From Andalucia godoyi (taxonomy: Eukaryota; Discoba; Jakobea; Jakobida; Andaluciidae), in the NCBI GenBank assembly GCA_009859145.1, contig VRVR01000063.1, forward strand, positions 70,983 through 129,233: a DNA stretch of 58,251 nt, read 5' to 3'. This document shows positions 50,003 through 58,251 of the stretch, in pieces. The notes under the pieces were generated by a model. It had not been told where the DNA came from. It did no database searches and saw nothing but the letters and a program-made list of their open reading frames with translations. Both the position numbers and the translations under genes were made by a program. Position 1 is the first letter of the stretch. Each line of letters opens with the position of its first letter.

Positions 50003-51790
50003 ATGTCGCGTCTTCCATTGAAGCATTCTGAAGGATCGACGATGCGTTCGAGTTCAAATGTCCAAATGATGACAGCACACTCAGGCTCAAATGGCAATGA
50101 TCGTCCATCAGGATCTTCAAGAAGCGCGTCCACTGCTTCCGAAGGCGAGCAAGGATGTGGAGAGGGTGTGGTAAATTCGAGCAATTTTGAGCAGCAGGTC
50201 CGTCTTCTGGGACACCCGAGACAATCCGTAGCAGCCGAGAATGTCTGTTACTGGGCAGTGGTAACGTACTTGCAATCCTTTGTTGAGGATCATGAGTGCG
50301 GAGATCAGGAAATGCAGGAAATGCAGAAGGAGGAGGAACGCGAAGACGATAGTGAACAGGATGGAGATAGCCAGAGCGAAGGAGGCACTTCATTGAGGAT
50401 CAAGGAGCCCACGGATTCCGTGACGAGCTCAACATCATGCATTATGAATGTGGTTGTCATCGAGGCGAATGCGCGAAATGAAGAAGCGTTGGAAAAGTAT
50501 ATTTCGTGGATCGAACAGAGTGAAACTGTGGATGGCAAGCAGCTTGCGGGGAAATCGCAGTACATGGTCCTTCTGAACCAGTCCTTGAATAGGAAAGATG
50601 CATGGCCGGCACAAGGCGTCGAAGCTCGCGTTAGGAACGAAGTGTTTCGACACTTTGCCGTATCGCGAGAAGGACTCGATTTCAAAAGAGAGCAGTTGTG
50701 GAACGGTGATCGAGGCTCAGTGGACCACGTGCCTTTGGTCTCAGATTCTTTCATGGATGACCCTATCTTCACGAATCTTGCATGGGAACAATTGGATCAC
50801 CTTAGCTTGCATGTCTCCATCTGGTTTCCTCCAACTTACTTGCACCCGCTTGATGTGCAAGTCGATCATGCAAGCCAGGATGAGGAAGAGCAGAAGGCCA
50901 GTGCTCAGAATATATTCGAGCATTTCGAGGCGCTCTTCCGGGATACTCCGTGGGAAACGCCCATGGATCAAGCTGCAACTTCTGGTATCATTCGAACAAG
51001 GTCCACTTCGAAAACAAACAGCGCCGCAGCCACAGTGTCGCGAGTTGTAGAGGCCTATATCAAAAAGACAGAACAGAAGCCTTCATGGGGGTTGCCGGTG
51101 TTTCCAGACGGTTATCCGTCTTTCCGTCTCTCAACACAGATCACAGGTAGGCCAGCCAGCCGAGATCTTCCGGCAGCAGCAGAGTTGCGCTACTGGGGCA
51201 TCTACTCTGGAGGCAGCAATGGAGGCCAGGTCATCTTGGTGGAAGCAAAGCAAGAAAACAAGTCAGTGTTCAAGGAGTACGCCGAATTTCTTGCAGAGTA
51301 TCCTCGCGAAGACAATGACTGGGATGCGTGGGTGCTGCATGATGTTGACAATGATGAGGATTGTTGGTGCGCTGAAAAATCAGAGAATGTTGCGCGGCAG
51401 GAAGGGTTGAAGTTGTACTTGCAGAATCGTCAATACGATTATCCCTTTGAACAGATGTTGGACAGCAATTGGAGAAAAGAACGGAAGAATGGAAAGAAAT
51501 TGCCAGTGGCAACGGACACTTCCAGAGCTGCAAATTCGTGGACTGATGAGCTCTTAAAAGAAGGAATTGAGGCCGGAAACATTGGAGCACTGCCCCTGGA
51601 GCGCATGAGCATTCATGTGCACCTTGAAATTGTGTACTGCCATGGGTATCTCAAACCGCTTCGAGCCACTACCATTGATGGAGAGATGCAAATGTTGGAT
51701 GATAGCGACCTGTTTGACGGCTTCTATGACATAATTTCAGACTTTGGCAGTCGCATGCAACGGCATCCCATTCACACGCGATCCACATAG
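50003..51790 (+). CDS. Uncharacterised 595-residue protein with an internal duplication
   Basis: ATG 50003, stop TAG; a long clean frame. An acidic, Ser/Glu-rich N-terminal part is followed by two related halves. Half 1 (about residues 80-300) has CYWAVVTYLQ, NVVVIEANARNEEALEKYISWIEQ, NLAWEQLDHLSLHVSIWFPP and YLHPLDV. Half 2 (about 395-580) has RYWGIYSGGS, QVILVEAKQENKSVFKEYAEFLAEYP, IGALPLERMSIHVHLEIV and YLKPL. The order of aligned elements is the same, so the protein arose by tandem duplication. No signal peptide, TM or known catalytic motif. Function unknown. Confidence 0.68.
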   Translation: MSRLPLKHSEGSTMRSSSNVQMMTAHSGSNGNDRPSGSSRSASTASEGEQGCGEGVVNSSNFEQQVRLLGHPRQSVAAENVCYWAVVTYLQSFVEDHECGDQEMQEMQKEEEREDDSEQDGDSQSEGGTSLRIKEPTDSVTSSTSCIMNVVVIEANARNEEALEKYISWIEQSETVDGKQLAGKSQYMVLLNQSLNRKDAWPAQGVEARVRNEVFRHFAVSREGLDFKREQLWNGDRGSVDHVPLVSDSFMDDPIFTNLAWEQLDHLSLHVSIWFPPTYLHPLDVQVDHASQDEEEQKASAQNIFEHFEALFRDTPWETPMDQAATSGIIRTRSTSKTNSAAATVSRVVEAYIKKTEQKPSWGLPVFPDGYPSFRLSTQITGRPASRDLPAAAELRYWGIYSGGSNGGQVILVEAKQENKSVFKEYAEFLAEYPREDNDWDAWVLHDVDNDEDCWCAEKSENVARQEGLKLYLQNRQYDYPFEQMLDSNWRKERKNGKKLPVATDTSRAANSWTDELLKEGIEAGNIGALPLERMSIHVHLEIVYCHGYLKPLRATTIDGEMQMLDDSDLFDGFYDIISDFGSRMQRHPIHTRST

Positions 51791-51860
51791 TTTTCGTGCC
51801 TGCAGATTGGAAAAGAGAGCAAACTCTTGGAGGTGGTGGTCGAAATTGCAGTCAGAACCA

Positions 51861-51890
51861 AAAAAATAAATAAATAAATAAAAATAAACT
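51861..51890 (+). repeat. (AAAT)n-like simple repeat with poly(A) signals
   Basis: Tandem aaat/aata units between two convergent genes supply multiple AATAAA hexamers usable for 3'-end formation of the 595-residue protein gene. Confidence 0.7.
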
Positions 51891-51925
51891 CTCTGGGAAA
51901 TCAAACAGTCGGAACGGAAAAAAAT

Positions 51926-53497
51926 TCAGTGCTCGCAAAAGTTAAAGTTGTGTGACAGCTCCTCGTTCAAGTCCTTCTTCGCAGCAGATCGCTCCGCCAT
52001 CATTGCGAGACGAATCCGGCACCTTGTTTCGTAGTCCAGCACTGCATCTGGCAAGTGCACAACGTCTGCTGTGGAGACTATGCGGCGGGACGGATCAACA
52101 AGGAAGAATGCCACAACTCGCCGCGTGACGACGGTTCGTGGAGGACTCGTTGGCGCGCCATAGTTTGTGATGGCACTCGTAAAAACGGGCTGCAGCTTGT
52201 GCTGATGGCTGTTTGGAAATGCAACGAGGTCGCCTGCATCCGGAGTGAGCTTGCCCAACGGAATGAGGCCCGAGGAGAGCAATGGAGATTCTGCGGCCTC
52301 ATTTTGATGTGTGTTTGCTGCCAAAAACATCGTTTCATCGGTGGTGAAGGATCGTCGAAACAGCAAAGACCCGCCCTCAACAGCGGTGTCCTTCCGCAGA
52401 TACACCAGCGCAGTGGCAACAATCCGTTCGTGCGAAAGGCCTTCAACGTGCCACACTCCTTCATGCGTATCGCCCCCCGCCGTGAGTTCAATGTCTGCGA
52501 TCTTGGGAATGACTTGCAACTGTTTTCCACGCAGCGACACCGGCTTGCAAAGCAGCTTGCGCTGCTCCCGAACCTTCCAGCATCCACGTCCTGTCTGATA
52601 GTCGGTCCAGTGCATCGATTTCGTGTACCCAAGAACATGCTCCCAGGCTGGGATCGCCATGGACAGCACCGACTCCAGACAGCGCCGTACATCGGCATCC
52701 TCTTGCAAATGAGCTCCATTCACTGGAGAGATGAACCTCGGCACTCCATGGTCGTCCACGTGGACTTCAGAGGGCATCCACTGGTATCGAGACCCCCGAT
52801 AAACACGGCCAAAATCGTCATTTTCCTCCTCTCTGCGCTTTCGTTTCGCACCGAGGACTGCCCCAGGCTTGACATCGGTCACTCCGGCATACGTCTCCCT
52901 CTCGCTAGCAGTTTCCGCCTTTGTGATGTACGGAAACAAACTTGGGTGGAGGATATCACGAACACGATCTCTGGAACCGGGGTGATAGTCGACGACAGCG
53001 CTTCGATCTCGAAATGCATCAATCGCAGCATTTATGGACGCAAGGCTTTGCTCTGGTAGCTGCGATTTGCAGTGCACAACACCCTCAGGTGTCTCCGTCT
53101 CAGCATGCATCAGTGTGTCAAATATCCCTCGTTCCCATCCGTACTCCAAAGTACTCAGCGTAGCGCTGATTCCCGAATCCCCCGTCCAATTCTCTTCCAC
53201 GCACGTTTCAATCAACTCGCTGGCTTCGACAAGCACTTTATCTTCTTCGAGCATCTGCTTCGTCATATCCAGCTGGATTGTCGACAGAGGATTCAAAGCA
53301 TACTTATTAACTTCCTGTTCGAGAATCGCCAGCGCGCCAGACGGACTGTTCGTTCTTGCACGTGTTCGAAACGCAAGATCCATTGCCTCTCGCAAAAACC
53401 GAGACTTCTGTAGCCGGAATATGTCCACAAACCTGCGAAAGCGGTCCGTTCGCAGAAGTTTGATGGATTTGCACAGCGGTTTCCTGGTTGGTTTCAT
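51926..53497 (-). CDS. DUF4246 family protein (putative Fe(II)/2-oxoglutarate-type fold), intact
   Basis: 523 residues from ATG 53497 (frame open 25 codons upstream from a TTG), stop TGA. The family signatures are in order: YHPGSRDRVRDILHPSLFPY, GSRYQWMPSEV, FISPVNGAH, VLGYTKS, LQVIPKIADIELTAGG, THEGVWHVEGLSHERIVATALVYL, LVAFPNSHQHKLQPV and VVAFFLVDPSRRI. DUF4246 proteins are mostly fungal. The HVEG and HQHK pieces separated by strands resemble the metal triad of a double-stranded beta-helix dioxygenase (inference). The C-terminus ends NFNFCEH. A decayed paralogue lies at 24306-25368. Substrate unknown. Confidence 0.87.
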   Translation of the reverse strand: MKPTRKPLCKSIKLLRTDRFRRFVDIFRLQKSRFLREAMDLAFRTRARTNSPSGALAILEQEVNKYALNPLSTIQLDMTKQMLEEDKVLVEASELIETCVEENWTGDSGISATLSTLEYGWERGIFDTLMHAETETPEGVVHCKSQLPEQSLASINAAIDAFRDRSAVVDYHPGSRDRVRDILHPSLFPYITKAETASERETYAGVTDVKPGAVLGAKRKRREEENDDFGRVYRGSRYQWMPSEVHVDDHGVPRFISPVNGAHLQEDADVRRCLESVLSMAIPAWEHVLGYTKSMHWTDYQTGRGCWKVREQRKLLCKPVSLRGKQLQVIPKIADIELTAGGDTHEGVWHVEGLSHERIVATALVYLRKDTAVEGGSLLFRRSFTTDETMFLAANTHQNEAAESPLLSSGLIPLGKLTPDAGDLVAFPNSHQHKLQPVFTSAITNYGAPTSPPRTVVTRRVVAFFLVDPSRRIVSTADVVHLPDAVLDYETRCRIRLAMMAERSAAKKDLNEELSHNFNFCEH

Positions 53498-54599
53498 GAT
53501 GGCGAAAGAAGGCCCGAGCAATCGCAGCGTCGATTCAAAGTTTTGTTCTTTGGTAACGGGGGAAAAAGACAAGAAAAGAGAGAGCGAGAGAGCGAGAGAG
53601 AAAAGGAGAATGGAGGAACCAGTTCAAGTTTTCAACATCAACAGTTTCTCCCTCCCAAAACAAATTTCTTGAATAAGTGCCTTTCTGTTTTAATTGGTTT
53701 GCCATCAGCCCTCCCGATTCGCTGCACGACGTGCATTCACATAGCGCGGTTGTCTGATGGTGAGAGATTGCAAATTTCGTTTCTGCAGGAACACGCGAGG
53801 CTGACCATCAAGAGCAGTGATGTTAGGGATTGGATCAGGGAATCTCCGCACTCCCAATGACCAATAGCGATTTGAAACTCTTCCACATCATCGAAATCTG
53901 ACGAACGGCTCCAGATATCGAATGGAGAATTGCCACCCACTGCCTACCATCAATGGATCGGCTAATCTGTAATCATAATCTATAATCAACTGGATTCAAC
54001 GCAACTGGGAGATTCGTCTTGCAGGCCGAGCACTTTTGCGGCAAGAGAATTGGGCAACACCCGGAAAAGGACCATACAGGCAAACCCTACTGCATGCCCA
54101 AACCATTTTCTGCCGCCACATATGATTTCGTTGTGCTTCGATGTCGAAGCAAACCTTGCTCGATGGTGGAATGCCCTCGCCGAGTGGTCACTGGTGGTCT
54201 TCTTCCTTCTTGCGATTGCATTTTCTCGTGAGGATCAAAAAGAATGGAGGCGAAGAGAAGGAGGCTGGAAGATGGCTCTGTGACCGAGAATGATGATGCA
54301 TTCATTTTTTTTAAATATTTTTTTTGAGGATCGTCGTCGCAAAGTACGGCACGCCTGTGAGTATTCGGGGGAGATCTGCGGGGGGGAAAAAAAACGCGGC
54401 CTTTCATTAATTCATTTATCGCTTGTCCATGCACCAAGCATCGTTCCCTTAGTTCTGTGGGGAAAAGGCGTGAATGAAACTGGTCATTTGTGGAGGTATT
54501 ACAGCAGCACATACTGATGGTTTGCGAGCTGCCAAATGAGCCTCTCCAAACGCGGCATGAAGTACTTCCTTTGGAATCACGTGGACTGCAGTTGTGCGT
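53498..54599. other. 1.1-kb stretch without a recognised gene
   Basis: 5' flank of the DUF4246 gene with a GA-rich tract (53577-53610), then sequence with no motif. Several homopolymers occur near 54306-54395. Confidence 0.4.
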
Positions 54600-56680
54600 A
54601 TCACTTTACAAACCATCCCTGGGAACTTCGGGTGTTTGGTTTGATGGAGGCGACCCATTCTCTTCCAGCAGGGATTCCGTGAGCATCTCTTGACCTCCAG
54701 GGCGCCGTCTCGCTCGCCACTTTCGTCGGATGTGCCCAAGTAGCCTCCAAAGCATGACCGTAGAGAATCCAATGTTCATGAGAAACACCAGCGCTCCTGC
54801 TCCTTCGACATCTTCCACGGCCAGCACTTGCGATTGCACAGAGCACACGAGATTGACAAGCAGAATTCCGAGAGAAATGATTTCCAGAGAATTCTCTGCA
54901 CGACGCTGAAAGGGAGTTGCGACGGCTTGAACACTGGCTGCGCCCACGAGCACACATGCAACCGGCATCGTGCGAAATTCAGAGAGCAGTCGGATCGTGA
55001 CGTATGCAGCGACAAACAGGACCCGACGGAGCGTTACAACGAGTTACCACCATTTTCTGCTGGGTCGATACGAACCAAATAACAACGAGTACACATGCAT
55101 CCTACGCGTTTCTTGCTTTGCACTTTCTGACAGGACACCGCTTCTCCAAACGAAAACGTCAAATGCCCTGGAATGACAATGACATATGCAATGAAAAGCA
55201 CCGCAGAGACGGCTTGCAATTCTGACGAACAGCGCTCATTGGGATAGAACACGAGGTACGACTTGCCATCGCCAACATCCGTGATGCATGACAGCGATGC
55301 GAGAATGGCAGAGACGGAGCTCATGAAATAAACAAGAACAAGAAAATGGCAGATCCGCGACATCGGTCAAACCACAGCTTTTGGGATGGAAGCGATCGTG
55401 CTCGCAGTCTCAGCGCCCCCAAAGACCCAATGAGCACAACGATAAACACGGAGACGAAAGGAGCTGCAACGGACAAGATATAACTTGATGTGTACGTCCA
55501 GTCGCGGAAAAACATTCGGGTCCTGCAAGAGAAAGTGTACTGGCAGACGATGCTCCGTGGGTGACGCTGTACAACCCACTGGACATTGGTGCTCGGATGA
55601 AGAACAATGCCTGCCAGAAAAACAAAAGCACTTTCATGACCGCGGAAGAAGACGAGCCCATGAAAAACGACCATGCCACCAAACCAACCGCAGCAAGGAT
55701 GACGATCAACGCAAAAAATGCTAATCCAACAGAGTTTGGGCACTCAACGCAACGATCTCCTGTTCTGAAATACCCAGAGGAACATTTCAAGCAGAGCCTT
55801 CCGTCGTAACCAGCTTTGCAAAAACGGTCGGAGGTGGACTCGCACGGTGTCAAATCAGTTCCTGCGTGCGCGCAAACTTCGATTACGGTTGGATAGGAAA
55901 CATTGTTCATCATGTCATCGTTCACCACTGGCGGAGAGGCAGAGTACCCTTCCTGAGCAATTACATTGCCGCTCTCACGTTATGCAAGGGAGATGTTTCC
56001 AAATGGGATGACAGTTTCACTTTTGAAAGAACAGTCAGCATTCGGCAGGCAAGACAGACAATTCGGTGGCTTCCCAAAGAACCCTGGTCGGCACACACAG
56101 TTCTTGAAATCAAAAAACGAAGGATCCGCTTGGAATGCAAGACGGCCAACCGTCGATTGCACACACGTCATAATGGTGCTGAAAGGATAGCTGGTAGTTG
56201 GATCAAAGACGAACTTCTGTTGGTTTGAAAAGGACAGAAGAGACCTCCAAGCATTTGAGTTGTTGGCGATGTCGAACGAGGACAACAATGGAAGAGCAAA
56301 GACATTGTCCAGATCGACAGAAAGATCATTCGACGAGACATCAAGAGACGCAAGACCCGTAAAAACGGCAGAATTTCATAAAACGAAACAGAAGAAAACG
56401 AACAAGTGCTACCACCGGAATACACATAATCAAACGGAATGAACGATGCAGGCATCTTAACATCCTTCAGTGTCAACGAGGTCAGTGAATACGCACTTGA
56501 AATACAGCAATATCCCCCACAGACCTTGTGATCAACAATGCCAGGGATTCCGGTGATCTCGCTTCCAGAAAGATCCAGAGTCTCCAGCTGCGACTCGACT
56601 GCGACAACGGTATCGATCCGTTCAACTTGTTGGAATGCATATCGCAGCCTGTTCGATTCCTGTCGGCATGGTGGAAAAGA
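54600..56680 (-). pseudogene. LRR/Cys-rich/multi-TM receptor paralogue, decayed
   Basis: Homologous to the C-terminal half of the receptor at 31342-35260 but split over several frames. Near 56650 one LRR remains (MHSNKLNGSIPLSQ), then LETLDLSGSEITGI. The stalk (CVCRPGFFGKPPNCLSCL; CLKCSSGYFRTGDRCVECPNSVG) and TM1-3 lie at 56288-55410 in two frames. Then ITDVGDGKSYLVFYPNERC is at 55363-55200, and ENSLEIISLGILLVNLVCSVQSQVL in the last ORF at 54968-54606. At least four frame changes separate these. It is 5'-truncated: almost all LRRs are missing. Its 5' end abuts the 5' end of the plus-strand paralogue below. Confidence 0.83.
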
Positions 56681-56689
56681 CCTCGAATT

Positions 56690-58089
56690 TCTCCCTGGTG
56701 TACCCGCAGAGTGGGAATGTGATTGCGCAGTCCGGATACTACGCGTCTCCGCCCGTGACCTGGGAGCAAATGATGAATAACGAAGCCTACCCAACGGTCA
56801 TGGAGGTCTGTGCGCAAGCCGGAACGAGCCTTACTCCTTACCAGCCTTCCGAAAGTGGGTTTTGTGCCGAGGGCTACGAAGGGCGTCTGTGCTCATCGTG
56901 CTCAGCAGACTACTTTGCCAGCAGCGATCGATGCGTTTCTTGTCCCAATTCCGTGGGTCTGGTGTTCTACGGCATGTTCTTGGTAATCCGTGCAATTGGT
57001 GCACTCGCATGGTCGTTTTTGGTGGGAGTTTCTTCGTCCGGCATTGTCAAAGTCTTTGTGTTCTTCTGGCCGGCACCCTCATTCATCCGAGCACCGATGC
57101 CCCACGACCTGTATGTGATTTCGCACGGCGTTTCCGCTGCTGTCACGTTGACAATCGCCGGTCCTGAATGTGTTTTCCGTGACTGGAGCTACATGGACGG
57201 ATACTTGAACCCCGCTCTTTCTCCAGTTGTTTCCGTGTTCTTCATTGGTTTAATCTGGAGTGTTGGGCATTTCATTATCCACTTTCGACGGTAGACCATG
57301 GAAGGATTGTCGCTGCAGCATTGGACAGACCGATGCTACCGGGCTGCAGTGTTCATGCTTCGCTTCCAGTTTGTCATGTCCACCATCCTTGCTCCTCTTG
57401 CGTGTACGACGGACCCGGGCGACGGAAATGCATACATGGTGTTCTATCCCAACCAGAAATGTTCGCAAGACCTGCAGGTTGTATCTGCACTCTTGCTGCT
57501 GCTGTACTGCGTCGTGTTTCCTGGCCTTGTGTGGTAAATTGTGCGGAAGAGTGGAGTCCTGACTGTAGCTGCTGCTCCTATTGCAGGTGTTGGTGAGGAC
57601 GGCGATGGCGATGGTGATGGAGATGGCTATGACAATTCTCGGGGACGCTATGTGCTGTCATTGTTGATTGGATCGTATTCTGAGAAGAATCGATGGTGGA
57701 AAGTTGTTGTAACCGTTCGAAGGGTACTGTTCGTTGCTTCCTTTGTGACAATTTCCCGGTTCTCCTGGTTCTGTGGCTTTCTCGTCTCTGCTGTTCTTGT
57801 ATTTGCTATCGTCGCACAAGCGTTGCGCCTTCCGTTTCGACGGGTCTCTCTCAATTCTCTCGAAACCGCATCTCTTGCAATCTTGCTGATGAACCTGGTG
57901 TGTGAACTGCAAGGAAGTATCGTGGGAGTCTTGTACGTGAATGATGTCGGAGCTCTTCTGTTCCTCGTCAACGTGTCCTTTTCCATTTTGTGCATTGTCC
58001 TGCAAGTATATCACCTCTTCAAGCGCCATCGCGGTTATGTTGAGGTCTCCGTGAACACCAGTGTCAAAGAGCTCACTATCATGACCTGA
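56690..58089 (+). pseudogene. LRR-less Cys-rich/multi-TM receptor paralogue with two in-frame stops
   Basis: One frame runs from about 56635 to TGA 58087, broken only by TAG 57292-57294 and TAA 57535-57537. Homology with the receptor at 31342 begins at SGNVIAQSGYYASP, continues through CSSCSADYFASSDRCVSCPNSVGL, several TM helices, TDPGDGNAYMVFYPNQKC, FPGLVW-stop-IVRKSGVL, and WWKVVVTVRRVLFVASFVTI to the last TM helix. A Gly-Asp repeat (GEDGDGDGDGDG, 57594-57626) is inserted after the second stop. No LRRs and no signal peptide precede it. The frame is otherwise intact over 1.4 kb, so decay is recent, or the stops are errors or read through. Confidence 0.82.
57598..57628 (+). repeat. GATGGC/GATGGT trinucleotide-type repeat
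   Basis: Short run of gatgg units encoding alternating Gly-Asp inside the receptor paralogue; absent from the intact copy at 34790. Confidence 0.75.
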
Positions 58090-58126
58090 TGTGCCATTGG
58101 AAAAGACATTTGATGATCCATGCACA

Positions 58127-58160
58127 TCCATCCGTCCGCCCGTCCGTCCGTCCATCCATC
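58127..58160. repeat. (CCGT/CCAT)n simple repeat
   Basis: Tandem tetranucleotides ccgt grading into ccat just downstream of the last stop codon, followed by an AT-rich end of the window. Confidence 0.8.
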
Positions 58161-58251
58161 TGTTTGTATACTGTGTTGTTGTTGTTTTTTAATTTTTTTA
58201 ATTTTCATTAAAATTAAAAGTATTAATTGAGTGATTTGTTTTATTATTATT

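Noticed and set aside
706-57537. Reassigned stop codons (alternative nuclear genetic code)
   Set aside because: TAA, TAG and TGA all serve as real ends of long intact genes here (for example 35526 TAA, 39733 TAG, 51926 TGA), so a simple code change cannot explain the four in-frame stops.
1-58251. tRNA, rRNA or CRISPR arrays
   Set aside because: I saw no cloverleaf with T-loop GGTTCRA context, no rRNA-like conserved blocks and no regularly spaced direct repeats.

Overview
The window is nuclear DNA of a eukaryotic microbe. Spliceosomal introns with GT..AG borders interrupt the catalase gene (146 nt) and the short-chain reductase gene (98 nt), AATAAA-type signals follow several genes, gene families are lineage-specific, and there is no operon spacing. 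Most genes have few or no introns. The content mixes a family of Zn2Cys6-like DNA-binding proteins and a DUF4246 protein (both typical of fungi) with leucine-rich-repeat/Cys-rich/multi-TM receptors, a CBM20 protein and Crinkler-like nuclease-kinase proteins. I cannot fix the lineage from sequence alone. A unicellular alga or another protist (red-algal, oomycete-like or chytrid-like) is more consistent than a higher fungus.

Layout. 1-2.3 kb: 5' part of a large-subunit catalase on the minus strand, broken by one frameshift and one in-frame stop. 3.7-8.7 kb: a Zn2Cys6-like protein, an alpha/beta-hydrolase fusion and an SDR reductase, all minus. 10-29 kb: an F-box-like protein and six more Zn2Cys6-like genes, interspersed with three small KGG-type stress proteins, a CBM20 starch-binding protein, unknown proteins and a decayed DUF4246 copy. 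30-40 kb: a truncated nuclease-kinase paralogue, a large LRR-Cys-multi-TM receptor and two intact nuclease-kinase genes arranged head to head. 40-49 kb: a secreted IPT/TIG protein, a four-TM protein, a PF03407-like glycosyltransferase (frameshifted), a secreted protein, and an amino-acid permease whose 3' end is replaced by a fragment of the nuclease-kinase family. 50-58 kb: an unknown protein with an internal duplication, an intact DUF4246 gene, and two damaged LRR-receptor paralogues lying head to head.

Two themes stand out. First, seven Zn2Cys6-like genes share identical cysteine spacing and a trailing GRP motif within 25 kb. Second, there is a dispersed family joining a PD-(D/E)XK nuclease-like domain to a protein kinase, in four states of completeness. 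A third, cautionary theme is that many recognisable genes carry a single in-frame stop or one-base shift, often in homopolymers, while very long neighbouring ORFs are clean. This could be real decay or residual sequencing error.
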